64,000 nt of DNA from Plazaster borealis (Eukaryota; Echinodermata; Asteroidea; Forcipulatida; Labidiasteridae): positions 5,793,647 through 5,857,646 of the forward strand of contig CM037470.1 of assembly GCA_021014325.1 (NCBI GenBank), given 5' to 3'. The translations under genes and the position numbers were made by a program. Position 1 is the first letter of the stretch. Each line of letters begins with the position of its first letter. A model generated the notes under the pieces. That model had not been told where the DNA came from. It searched no databases and saw nothing but the letters and a program-made list of their open reading frames with translations. Positions 25,565-36,651 of the stretch are shown here, piece after piece.

Positions 25565-25797
25565 ACCTGAATTCCCATGAAATATGTAAATTGCACATTG
25601 CACGTGCACTGCGTGCAGACAATCACTACTGGTAGGCAAAATAAGGGAACACGCCTTTTGGTACTGGGCTGATGGTGGTGTGACGCGTACGCGTTTGTGC
25701 ATCTGCCCAGAGCACAGCTTTATGGCGTTTGCCAACCAATAGTGTCTGTACACAATGCATGAATGTAAGTAGCATAATGTCATGGGAAGGGCCAATT
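25565..25797. repeat. Dispersed repeat with TTCCCATGAAAT / CATGGGAAGG ends
   Basis: Shares with 34330-34540, in the opposite sense or diverged, the blocks TTCCCATGAAAT, GCACGTGCACTGCGTGCAGA-like, GTGTGACGCGTACGCGTTTG, GCGTTTGCCAA and CATGGGAAGG. Its ends are inverted, which suggests a nonautonomous DNA element. Confidence 0.6.
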
Positions 25798-27577
25798 ATG
25801 CATAGTCATGTTTTTAGATGCCTGTTTGTGAACAAAGCTTCTCTTCCTTGCTTGAACTGCACATCACAGGCCATAAAAAAAGGTTGGGTTTCCGATTTAT
25901 GATGTTGAATTTTATAGGCATGGGCTTGGTGCTGAATATGGGGTTTCCAAGCAACTTTATCTTTCGCTTTTCATTACAGAATGAAACTAAGGAACAGTGT
26001 TTTCATTTGTGGAATTGTTTATGGCAGTTAACCCGGAGATAATTTCTGTTGATCAAGGAAATCAAAAAGTTTTATTGCACATTTTTGAGGACTCGCCTTA
26101 GGGTCTCCAAGGTCAACAACAAATAAGTTTATACATTCCAAAGAGGAATTTTTAGGTCAGTCAAAAGGTCAAATTCAATGCCAATTTGATTGAGCATCAT
26201 CAAAATTTAGGAATGAACTAAAAAATTACTGTACAAAAATATGTTTCAAACACATATATCTGAAATGTTACGTCATTGGATGTTTTAGGATGTTAACAAA
26301 ATTTGCACTGGAAGGATTAGACACCACAGTGGCATTTTACACCAATTTAACATGAAATTTGAGACTTAAATATTGTTACCCTCTTTAATAAGGACTCTAA
26401 CTATTTGAAAATGAGTGCACCAGGAAACTTAATTCTACCTTGGAACCCCCCTTTAAGCCTGTGTACAAAACCCAGTTGTACGAGTTGAAAACTCATTTAA
26501 TCCAAACATAAGCTTGCCTTTTTTTTAAGGTGAACTCAAATTGTTGGTCCAATGGGTACATAAATGCATGGCGACCTAAGTTGTTTGTGCTAGCTGGAGC
26601 TTTGCAAGAGCGTTAAAAAGGGAAAATAGTAGGCTACCCGAGAAACAGGGAGCTTGTAGAACTAACACAACACACTTGGTAATAACTTAGCTAGGAATTG
26701 TGCTAAAAAACTGGGATCAGTTGTAACTGGCATAAGCCTTACTTGACAAAAATTTCCATTAATTCTTAAAAGATGTTTTAGTTCTGTATAAAGTAGCATA
26801 GTGATATCTTTATTGAGTAAACTGTTTAAACAAAATGTGTGGAGACATGTTTTAAAAGCTCTTACGTTGTAGACCTCACCTGGACCACTTGTTGATTATA
26901 AAGTCCTTTTTTTATAGTGATGAGATGGGGTTTTTTAATAAAAGGAATTAAGTCTTAAGCATGCAGGGCAGAGAAATTCATTTGGCTTGTTTGCTCATGG
27001 TGTGTACAACATTGGTAAGTTTAAAAATATAAATGTTCACAGATTTGCACATAACTTACATGGTATAGATGGTCATGGTGGAAAACTTCCCTTGAAATAG
27101 TTTTGCTTGAAATGCTATGGTTTTAAGAATTAGTCTTTATCACTGGTGATAAAATCCGATGTTTGAAAACAGTGAAAACATATAATGGGGTTTTTCACTG
27201 TTTTCTTATGACTCCGAAGACCGATTTAACTTAAACTTTCACAGGTTTGTTATTTCATGTACATGTTGGGTCACATCAAGTGTGGAAACTGGTCTTTGAC
27301 AATTACCAACATTTGCTTTAATCTTAAGATGTTATTATTTGATAATTATTTGTTTATTTGACAAACATGTAATGCTGCGCAACCCTCGACACTTGTCTAA
27401 TATTTGTTTGTTTATTGAATGTTTCATTATAAGTTAATTAATTTATTTATCTATTGTCCTACAAAACTGTTCATGTGTTAATGTCATGCCACCATTCACT
27501 GGTCAGTAGTTCCTGCCCCTCCCCTCCCGTATCCACCTCTTTTTGGACCTACTGTTTAGAGGTTTTTATTTTATTTT

Positions 27578-27705
27578 GTTCCCTCAAAATATTTTTTGTT
27601 TCCTCAAAATAATATTTGTTCCCTTGAAATAATATTTTGTTCCTATGAAATAGTATGTTATTTCATTTCCATGAAATATTATATTATTCCGTTCCCTCAA
27701 AATAA
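27578..27705. repeat. Imperfect ~25-bp tandem repeat
   Basis: Five or so diverged units of TTGTTCCCTCAAAATAATAT, in AT-rich intergenic DNA. Confidence 0.75.
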
Positions 27706-28434
27706 CCTTTCCAACTAGAGTGCTTCAGGAAATTGAATTGCATTGGAGCCCCTCTTTATAAACCTGTGTAAAATACCCAATGTTCTACAGTGGTAAGAGT
27801 TGTGCGAGTTCAAAAGTCATTCTAACCAAACACAATGAAATTTCGCTGAAAAAACATACAATTGTCAACGAAGAGGAAATAAAAATAAACCCACAAAAAA
27901 ACACATCCTTTTATGGGCTCCATACCTTGTTGACTTCATCCCATCACTTACAAAACATGCAATACGAAACCAAAACTTGAAGAGCAATTATTAAAATGTC
28001 TAGGCCTACTTTCATCTTGTCTTATATTTTGACTTGGTTTTTTTTTTGGTTTTCAAATCAAACAGCTAGCTAACTGCTATTAAAGTTTGCTGGGTACACT
28101 GGAAATGATGGCTGGCATTATATCGAAAGAAGTTGTTTGATTATCACAAAGTTTGGTCCACTTGTGTCCCAATAGGTTCCCGCTTCCTCATAAGGTGGGT
28201 TGGGTAGGGTTGCCAGCAAGGTAATTGAGTAACTAGGTCCATAATGGTTATATAACACTCTGGTATGGGTCAGCACCACAATACACACTACAGCTAGTCC
28301 CACCACCCCTTTTTAGCAAGCTTAGCTACGGGACGGCTATAGAACATGTGTATGTGACCGTGTGACCTTCACCCACACCCATTGTTCTTTTGGTACGTTG
28401 CTGGCTCACCTGATGTAAGCCTACACATGTACAC

Positions 28435-28530
28435 CGTACCATGTACACTGTACATGTACCATGTACACTGTACATGTACCATGTACACTGTACATGTACC
28501 ATGTACATGTAAATGTACATGTACATGTAG
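28435..28530. repeat. 20-bp palindromic minisatellite
   Basis: Repeats of GTACCATGTACACTGTACAT (20 bp), each of which is nearly self-complementary, ending in ACATGTACATGTACATGTAG. A single related block (ACATGTACACTGTACATGTA) is at 20482-20505. Confidence 0.92.
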
Positions 28531-29441
28531 GTCTACTGAACAGCACATGATGTATGCTATACCCATACACAATTCGCTAGTGTACTTGCACCAATTTCCT
28601 TCCCCCATTATACAGGTTCATTCACCCACACGGTGCACACCAGTGGTAAACAGATGATTGGACTTTCACAATTGCCGATGTAAAAGTTATTCCAGGCATG
28701 CGTTTCTCTGCTAGGGCGTAGGACCATAAGCTAGAGCACCCCCATTGTCCAAGGTGTTTTACGTATAGGCACTATATTGAGATTGAGTTTTATCTGAGAT
28801 TGTTAGTACTCTGTAATGTTCACACTAATAATTCAATTATCAATACTGCGAACAATAGTGTCAAAAAAATGATTCCAAATGTAGGGGCCATTGAGGAAAA
28901 CAATTGTTGTTATGGCGGTAGGCAATGTTACTTAATTACGAAATGACCGGCGAAATGGCACCACGCCGAGCACCCGTCATCGGTCATGCCCCAAAAAATT
29001 ACCGGTCAAAAGTGTAACGAGGAAATGTTATTTTCTGGCACTAATCTGAACATGGTGAAAGGCAAAGCGAGGTTCTAGTGTTTCATCAAAATCCGGGAGA
29101 ATTTCCGCTTCAACATAGGTCAGAGTTATATGACTATTTGTCTTCCCTGTTATCATTGTAAACCGAAGCCAATCTGGTGCGGGTTCCCCGGTTACGGGAA
29201 AATGCTATCTGAATCGACGGTTGTTTGTTCTGCTGAATTGTGATAACCCGGAAACCAGCTCAACATAGCCTACAGTGTTATAAGTTGAGCACCGAGAGGC
29301 AGAATAACCTGTAAATCTATCACACATGACGTCCATACAAAAAATCAATACATGTAATAGTCTGAAGAAAGTCTGGTCTGCTGGTCCAAGTTCATGTTGC
29401 ACCATGACAAGTTGCAGGGAACTTGCCGGCGTATAATGGAC

Positions 29442-29795
29442 CGCGTGCCTTGGATCGGGCGAGTTGGTCTATCAAAAGCATTTGTAGCCGTTTGTTATAA
29501 ATTGCATATTATGGTTAGAAAGATGTTTTAAAAGTAGAATACAATGATCCACACAAATATGTCTCGAAATCGCGTGGTTTGGCTTTTACATCGTGAACAA
29601 ACACGGTCGGCCATTTTGTGGCCGACCGGCGTGTTCAATTCACAAAGTAAAAGGAAAACCACGCAATTTTGAGGCATATAAATGTGTGGATCATTGTATT
29701 CTACTTTATAACGTCTTTCTAACCATATGCATTTTATAACAAACGGTTACAAACGCTTTTTTGTTGACCAACTCGTCCGATCCAATTAGGCAACT
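29442..29795. mobile_element. Foldback MITE, second copy of the 14556 element
   Basis: Arms match 14556-14947: GTGCCTTGGATCGGGCGAGT at the left and ACTCGTCCGATCCAATTAGG at the right, with the GTCGGCCATTTTGTGGCCGA centre. The outermost TTAA-AGGGACAC bases have decayed. A lone arm fragment follows at 30302-30377. Confidence 0.9.
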
Positions 29796-31229
29796 AGGCG
29801 TACATCCGAAGTAACTTGAAAATATACAAGCGTATAGGAAAGATAACTTACGGTAACATGGTGGTTATATTTTGAATTTTGGTGGCTCTAATATAAAAGT
29901 AAAACTAGTGCCGGTTTCCGTACTCGACGTTTTGACCAGCATGCTTCGGTAATCTGTAGCCCGTTAATCATGGTGCTCGATATGAGGCGTTTTCATTGTG
30001 TTCTGTTGTGTTTAAGGCTTCAGATACAGTTTTCTCGATTATGACTTGACATTGAAAGAAAATGTTTCACTGATAAAATTGTTCTAGTATGAACTAAGAG
30101 TAAGCTTTCAGTTCAGACTAAAATTAAACGCTGATGTTTTTTATCCTTACCAGCCAATCCTGATATTTAAAGACAAAGTGAAGGAAAGGTTATTTTAATC
30201 TGGAAAGTGATATTGCTCTTCCAAGAACCAATGATAACATACCGTAAACTGAGAAATGAAACGAACTTTATGAATAAATTAATATATTGTTTTGGAATGA
30301 TATTTAAAAGTAGAATATAATGATTCACACAAATATCTCTCGAAATTGTGTGGTTTTCCTTTTACTTCGTGAACTAACTTTGTAGAACCAAATGTTTGAC
30401 TCCAGTCCAAACATGGAGGAAACAATTGAATACTATGCACGAGATCGAGAAGTCAATGCCGGGTAACGCCCAAAAGAATTCCAGCAAACAACTTCCGCGA
30501 TTATAACACGGATTTGATTCTGGCAACATTTGCGGTGTGGCGTGCCGAATACAGTGGCCGAACGAGCTGCGGTAACATAACGAACAAGTTATGGTGGTGG
30601 CCGAGTCATGACAGTCGGCAGCAGAGTCTTGAGCAAGACACAAACTAAAATGACTTTGAACCTGTAGGCCCAACTTATTCGTCTCTGCATGCCGTGTAAG
30701 GAAGTGGAAGTAGAAGCTGACGCACAAAACTGGCATAACAATGCGTCGTCCGACTGCCACAAGAATTTCTTGCTCAAGTGTCTCATTCATTTATCACCAC
30801 TGCAAAGTATGATATAAGAGGCAAGAAGTATAAGGCTAAAAATACAATACAATATTCAACACTATAAGAAAAAGAAAAAAAAGAAAGACAAAAAAGAGCG
30901 ATAGGCCTACATCAACAAATCTATACCATATCGCTATAAAATTAGCGTTGAAACCTATAGTTAAAAAGATGACTGGAATTTGGCGAGAATGGTCTTCTAA
31001 TATAAAGCGCTTGTACCAGCTTCGTAAATATTCAAGGCCGGATTCTGACGGATTTGTGCACACTAAACCAGCTGATTAATTGGATGGGTGGGGTCCTGCA
31101 GGATAAACTCAATTAAATTGTCAACCCTCGCCATTGTCATGAAAATGTTCACCGTACAAGGAACGTATTAAAATGCAGTCACAAAAACTCCACTTTTTAA
31201 AGCAATGGAATTTATGAAATACCTGTTGT

Positions 31230-31820
31230 GTACTCGTGCTCATACCATGCTCGAGTGCTACTCGAGTTTTGGGTATACTCGTACTCGTACTCGTACTCGA
31301 ACTATAACAATTAAAGGACGCCCCCTCAAAGGCGTTTTCGATACTCGACTTGTAAAATAACCTGCACTCGAAGTCGTAGGCCTACTCGATACTAAACTGA
31401 AAATGTGCTCAGTACTTGTGATCAAAATACAGTTGTATATGTTGCGTTAATGTAAATTGGTGCCATTGCTATACCAAGAAATAGAATAATAGAGCACTGG
31501 GAAAAAAGTAAAGTATTAATTGTCTTTGTGTACATGTTTTCGTCTAGAAACTAGGTTTTTTTTACAATAAAAAAATACTAAAATAATCATAAACATGAAT
31601 GTTGATACCTCATTTTGCAGTATTTTTCTTTATAAAGTACCCGTACTCGTACTCGGAGGTAGCACTTGGTACTCGGTGATCCATAAAGCAATTCAAAGGA
31701 CCAGAGTGATCCAAGTTGTAATTGGTACTCGGAGACCGTCCTTGGTACTCGGCCACCCTATAGTGCTCGGCAGTATGTGCCTACTTGATACTCGACTGAT
31801 TCATGTACTCGACTGCAACA
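31230..31820. repeat. Scattered TACTCG/ACTCG hexamer repeats
   Basis: Clusters such as TACTCGTACTCGTACTCG near 31275-31300, then GATACTCGACT, TACTCGGAGGTAGC, GGTACTCGGTGATC and similar to about 31815, separated by unrelated AT-rich sequence (31390-31635). Looks like a decayed simple repeat. Confidence 0.6.
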
Positions 31821-32302
31821 CTGGGAAATACCCTTGCTCCTTGACTTTGACAGAATCTTTCAGGTCTCACTGGGATTCTGCAACGTGAACTGACGTCACA
31901 TCTGCAGCCGGGTTGAGTTAGGAGTTCATCGCACTGTAACGCGGAGACCGAGACTAGGGAATTTGTGAATAATGTACGGTATGCAATGGTTAAACAGTGC
32001 AAACCTATAAGTACGGTTTTTAAAATATACAATCTGTGACTCAGAGGCTTCTCTATTTTTGGTTCTTCAATTATCAATCACCTACGGTAGATCTTAGTAC
32101 AGTAATGGTGAATAGTATTTCAGATTTCTGCACTCTTTAGTGAAAGTGTTCACGTATCCCTATAGGGCCGACCTACTTCTTTCGCGATTTTCTTTTTAGT
32201 TCATTGTTGGTATACACCTTCAAAAGCAAAATTGAATGTTGATCCAATCATCATTCAATTATTTCCCAACAAAATACAGAGCTGAGTATATAAACAGGCC
32301 TT

Positions 32303-32351
32303 CAAGACAGATTTCTAGAACTCATACATATAGTTCTAGAAATCTGTCTTG
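32303..32351. repeat. Perfect 20-bp hairpin
   Basis: CAAGACAGATTTCTAGAACT (32303-32322), a 9-base loop, then the exact inverse (32332-32351). Flanks do not extend the stem. Confidence 0.97.
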
Positions 32352-33033
32352 TATACTATAGAAATACCACAAACACAAAACCGTTTGCAAATTTCTTTCA
32401 GTACAAACTTGTCAGTGCATTAAAAATGCGATTTGGATGTATTCACACAGTCATACAATATAACCTGGTCTTCACCCACTGATCATTCGCAAGATATAAT
32501 CCATACCCTTGACCTCAGCGACCTATAAACTCAGCATGAAGATAAGCTAGACCCAGTATCGTCAAAGCAACGGACCAAGAGCCCAGTAACTTGAAACATC
32601 CTCTGCTATATAGGCCCAGAAAGTAGGGGAAAATAATATTGCTCTTGTTGGAACAGCCGTCGATTTCGAGTTTGGATAAATTAACCTTTGGAAAGCTGGA
32701 AGACATGTTTTGTGCACTTGGTCGTTTCGATGAGACAGTGGAAGTTGTGTCCAATGCAATCTTCATCTTAAGAAAACTAGAAGTATACTTTCGGAATCAA
32801 ATGAATTAATTAGAGTTCTGTTAATTTATGCAAGAGATACAAATCCATTCATTTATTTAAAAAAAAAAAAAATTATCAGACACTGGCAATAGCTTTGTTT
32901 CACTGAATGTGTGAAACTTGGCAATGGATCCAAATTTAAGTCGGCATAATTATTTTAAACGATGACAATATTTCTCCCTTGATAATCTCTGGGCATATTC
33001 AGTGAACTTCTGGAAACATTATCCTTGAATATT

Positions 33034-33066
33034 AATACAATACAATACAATACAATACAATACAAT
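33034..33066. repeat. (AATAC)n microsatellite
   Basis: Six perfect copies of AATAC plus a partial unit. Confidence 0.97.
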
Positions 33067-33269
33067 TGACATTAATTATAAAGCGCACAAATCATACACG
33101 GTTGCAAGCTCTAAGACGTTGAGGCTGAAAGATAACCCAATTAAGTTATTTCTGGTATATAGCCTATGTTGAAATAGATATGACTTCAGGAGTTGCTTGA
33201 AAGTGATGAAATCGAATGCACTACCGGTAGTTCTTCCTCAATTTTTTGGGTCCGCACGCATGCAGAAAA

Positions 33270-33385
33270 TGCCGTCACCAAATGAAATACAGTGAGTTAT
33301 GGGCTCAACAAGAGCTGGACGATCTAAGCCGTCACCAAATGAAATACAGTGAGTTATGGGCTCAACAAGAGCTGGACGATCTAAG
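33270..33385. repeat. 57-bp tandem duplication
   Basis: Two identical adjacent copies of a unit starting GCCGTCACCAAATGAAATAC and ending GAGCTGGACGATCTAA. The minus strand stays open through both as a 19-residue repeat, but the frame (33238-33453) has no recognisable homologue. Confidence 0.95.
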
Positions 33386-33447
33386 CCGTCTCTATTCCAC
33401 ACGAATCTGAGACATGTCCAAGATTTCTGATGCAGTCTGGGCAAAAA

Positions 33448-33629
33448 ATTCATAGAGCTTCTTATAAGCAGAAAATAGTACGTAAAAATGTCTGCTAAGC
33501 AAAAATAAGCAGGATATCATGCCAGTCACAGATTGTACACGTGACGGCTGGTAACCTTATTCTGGTAAGCAACATTTTGTTGTGCTTAGCTACTTTTGAG
33601 CTTACGCAGCTCTATGAAATTGGGCCCTA
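33448..33629. mobile_element. GGGCCCAATTTCATAGAGC MITE, one terminus decayed
   Basis: CATAGAGCTTCTTATAAGCA at the left and GCAGCTCTATGAAATTGGGC at the right, with the internal ATGCCAGTCACAGATTGTAC and GGCTGGTAACCTTATTCTG blocks seen in the copy at 43596-43788. Confidence 0.8.
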
Positions 33630-33632
33630 ATT

Positions 33633-33827
33633 ATGAAGTGCCTTGAAGACAAGTGTGAGAATTGTGTAGTCGATCCGCTGTTGGATAGTTTGACGAGTTC
33701 CGAGGTGTGGTATCAATTACTTGCGCTTTTTGGTAATCAACTTGCTGATGTTCTGTCTTTGCAGTTTGCGTCGAAGTTACTTACTGATGCCAATCAAAAG
33801 ATTATTACAATAGAGCCAGAGAAGTAG
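33633..33827 (+). CDS. Small open frame, doubtful
   Basis: Sixty-four codons from ATG to TAG, starting three bases after the MITE at 33448-33629. The protein has a Cys pair near its start (CENC), a Leu-rich middle (WYQLLALFGNQLADVLSLQF) and an acidic end, and its composition is more protein-like than other frames nearby. I recognise no family. It could be one exon of an unknown gene or chance. Confidence 0.18.
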   Translation: MKCLEDKCENCVVDPLLDSLTSSEVWYQLLALFGNQLADVLSLQFASKLLTDANQKIITIEPEK

Positions 33828-33984
33828 AACAAACAGATTAATTATATGACGAACACGGGGAGCTATACCTTTTTGTCACCAAGCAGACTTAACAAGAAGT
33901 CTGTATTCAGATAAATCAGATGAAAGTGAAAATTCTCATCCCTCTGTTTGCAAAACCTCTGTCTATATGATAATATGAACGCAA

Positions 33985-34290
33985 TTTTTGTTTTAAATTT
34001 ACCCCAGTCAGTTTCCCTTGTGGTTTATTACTCAATATTTGAAATAAAAAGTCGCATCCTCTAAGGTGACCCCTCTGCTGCCGCTTCCCGGCTAGGTTGT
34101 ATCGTATTCTTGGATGTGATCCCATTGCTACGGCAGTTACAGGTTGAATGGCTTTTGACTGGCACACGAACAAAGATTGACAAAAATAGGTAGACCGCCA
34201 ACATAGGGCTAGATAGCTCAGTTGGTAGAGTGCCGGCACGTTAATCCGGAGGTCGCAGGTTCAAGTCCCGCTCAAGTAAAAATGTTCTGT
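33985..34290 (+). mobile_element. SINE tail followed by a second SINE head (GATAGCTCAG type)
   Basis: 33985-34075 is a 3' tail (CAGTCAGTTTCCCTTGTGG, TTGAAATAAAAAGTC). From 34139 a new copy begins with the CAGGTTGAATGGCTTTTGAC block, then at 34207 a tRNA-like head GGCTAGATAGCTCAGTTGGT with box B GGTCGCAGGTTCAAGTCCCG, broken off at about 34305. The anticodon position reads GTT (Asn-like). Acceptor ends do not pair, so it is not a working tRNA. Confidence 0.8.
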
Positions 34291-34329
34291 GTTCAACCCC
34301 AAATAGACCCTTCCCATAAAATGCAACTT

Positions 34330-34540
34330 ACATCTACCCTTCCCATGAAATGCTAATTACATTTACGCCTGCGTTCATACACTCTTGTTTGGCAAACGCA
34401 GAGTTGTGCACTGCAGAAGCACAAACGTGTGCGCGTCACGCCACCACTATGTGTCCTCATTTTTGCCAACCAGTAGCGATCGTGCGCATGGGATGCACGA
34501 AGTGCAATTTACACATTTCATGGGAAGGGTATATTATTTA
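34330..34540. repeat. Dispersed repeat, relative of 25565-25797
   Basis: Begins CCCTTCCCATGAAATGCTAA and ends CACATTTCATGGGAAGGGTA, so the ends are inverted; the middle has TTTGGCAAACGCAGAG and GTGTGCGCGTCACGCC. It interrupts the SINE begun at 34139, whose tail (CAGTCTCCCTTGTGGTTTAT) resumes at about 34545. Confidence 0.65.
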
Positions 34541-35055
34541 CCTGGTCAGTCTCCCTTGTGGTTTATCACTTGATAATATGAAACCACAATGCCTGTAAAA
34601 ATATCAGCCTTCGGATTCCTTGAATCATGATGGAGACTATATATAGACCATTGGTTTCGGGACACAAACATCGTCATTCATTGAATCTTCTGCATTGCTG
34701 TTTCATGTAGGCCTAAAACTAATTCGTCTGTTATGAAAACATGAAAACTTGGCAAAGGTATCAGCTGAACTATAGTAATACAATGTTGGATTCATAAAAT
34801 TACAGTTTCACATCAGAGCGGATAAATATTTGTGTGTCTTAACTTCCGTCTGCAATGAATACTTCTCAGAAGCATATATCAGCTTTTGGATTCACTATAA
34901 AGAAATCAGACTAAAAGAGATTGATTTATTGAAAAGTACAACCATTTCAATCTTATTCTTGATGGATTATATTGATAACTTGTGCTTTTCTGTAAAACAT
35001 TGCAATACGTCCATAATGTAAAACCTATTTGAATACCAATTGTAGTTGGGGTCTC

Positions 35056-35430
35056 TCCGGGGACGCACAGAAGAATTTACAGATTAAACAACAGAAGTTT
35101 GGGGACAAGTGAGTAACACAATGGAAGTACGGGGGACCTAAGCACGATAGAAGGAAGATGAGGCGTACAATATCATTTATGAAAAAAATATAGACGTTTG
35201 GAGTCACACATCTACAGGTGAAGTACCACAATGGAAGTACAGGGAGAAACACAATAGAATGACGAATGGAAAACACAATAATTTATATAGAGAAAACAGT
35301 TAGTTAGGGGTCATACAAAGTGAAGTAACACAATGGAAGTACTGGGGAAACCTAACCACGATAGAAAGAAGATGTAGACACACAATATAATTTATAGATA
35401 AAACCAACAGTTTGGGAAAGGACCAGTGAA
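35056..35430. repeat. ~107-bp tandem repeat, three to four units
   Basis: The marker GTAACACAATGGAAGTAC (with variants) recurs at about 35112, 35222 and 35325, each followed by GGGGGA/AAACCTAA.CACGATAGAA, an AATATAATTTAT block and a GTTTGG block. Confidence 0.8.
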
Positions 35431-35473
35431 CCATTTTTTTTTGACATTGATACCCGGATTATAGGATTCTAGC

Positions 35474-35555
35474 TACCGGGCAAGCTCGGTGGTCTGTGGT
35501 ATGACATCTGCTCTACAATGGCAAAGGTTGTGGGTTCAATCCCACCTGAGTAATA
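35474..35555 (+). mobile_element. tRNA-like SINE head
   Basis: GCTCGGTGGTCTGTGGTATG as box A region and GGTTGTGGGTTCAATCCCAC as box B, followed by CTGAGTAATATATGCC. The cloverleaf is imperfect, so a SINE head is more likely than a tRNA gene. Confidence 0.55.
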
Positions 35556-35909
35556 TATGCCTGTGGACTTTGTTTCACAGAACTTGTGAAAGTACTGAGT
35601 ATATACACGTCGGTTTTCGGGTAAAACACAAATAATATATTTAGTAGCCAATCATTCCAAAACTGTTCAGACTTCAAGGAAACATTTTATAAAAATCACT
35701 ATGAAAAATCTCATCGAAAGTATATTTTGTTTGCCTGACCAAATGATCAAGAAACTAAAAAAACAACCCAATAATAATAATATTTCGAAAATGAAACCAG
35801 TATGGTTGGTACCAAGTAACTTTATACCAAGTAAACTTTTACCTTCAAAACCATGCTGATGATATTAATTAATAGTATGTTTTTGTATTAGCATATCGAG
35901 AAAAGGGGA

Positions 35910-36300
35910 TCAGGCTAGCTCAGTGGTTTCTTTCCCTGCCTTTCACCACTGAGGACCCCGGTTTGAATCCCACCTCAAACTGGAGCTCGTATGTGGATTG
36001 GGTTTTCACCCCCATCTAGTTGCGTGGGTTTCCCCCATTGGGGTTTTCCTCCCACATCTAAAACTGAACATTGGAGCTCGTATAATACTGAGCGCTTTGA
36101 GACACCCTTCGGGAGTATAAAGCGCTATATAAGAACTGCATTATTATTATATTATTATTATTATTATTAATATGTGGATTGGGTTTTCAGTCTCTACTAC
36201 CTGATTGCGTGGGTTTTCCCTATTGGGGTTTTCCTCCCACATCTAAAACTGAACATTTCTTCTTGTTTCCTATTCATCCTGTTATTGGCGCAAATTGCAT
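35910..36300 (+). mobile_element. GGCTAGCTCAGTGG SINE with GGATTGGGTTTTCA body
   Basis: tRNA-like head (GGCTAGCTCAGTGGTTTC ... CCCGGTTTGAATCCCACC), body GTATGTGGATTGGGTTTTCA and TGGGGTTTTCCTCCCACATC repeated twice, with a TATAAAGCGCTATATAAGAA and (ATT)n insert at 36095-36170. Relatives at 10800-11045, 41040-41525 and 45180-45415. Confidence 0.8.
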
Positions 36301-36516
36301 TGTTGGATGTGAAGTGAAGTAAAACAAAAAAAATTAACACAGAGAAAAATAATGTGTTTCACATTAAACCAAAACAGCAAAACTGTGGATGGGCAACTAG
36401 TCTGGTCCCATTTGAATGCTGAAAAATGGTATTCACAAGTGCTATTGCTAAAACAGGGAACACAAGCTTGCTCCTCTCGGCAGTTCTCCGAGTGGTTTCC
36501 ACACTCTGAGTACAGG

Positions 36517-36651
36517 GGCCGATTTCCCAAAGAGATAAGACTAGTCTTACCTGAAGTTAGGACCAGTAACTGGTCTTAACTAGTCCTACCTCTTAGCATT
36601 GCCTAGGACTAGTCCTAAGTTTGGAAGAGTTTTGTGAAATCGACCCCTGAT
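36517..36651. mobile_element. MITE with GGGGCCGATTTC / GAAATCGACCCC ends
   Basis: Ends AGGGGCCGATTTCCCAAAGA and GTGAAATCGACCCCTGA, with a palindromic interior of AAGACTAGTCTTAC and AGGACTAGTCC blocks. A looser relative (GGGTTCGATTTCACAAAGAG ... CTTTGTGGAACCGCACCC) is at 19680-19812. Confidence 0.8.

Noticed and set aside
30374..30790. 138-codon minus-strand frame as a gene
   Set aside because: Longest frame in its region, but it has no recognisable motif, an unlikely Cys/Phe-rich composition, and other strands and frames look equally random.
32515..32766. 83-codon minus-strand frame with a hydrophobic C terminus
   Set aside because: Looks mildly protein-like, but there are no splice-supported neighbours or recognisable family.
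34207..34280. tRNA-Asn gene
   Set aside because: Box A and B are good and the anticodon position reads GTT, but the acceptor stem does not pair and the same unit recurs as a SINE at 46165 and 53797.
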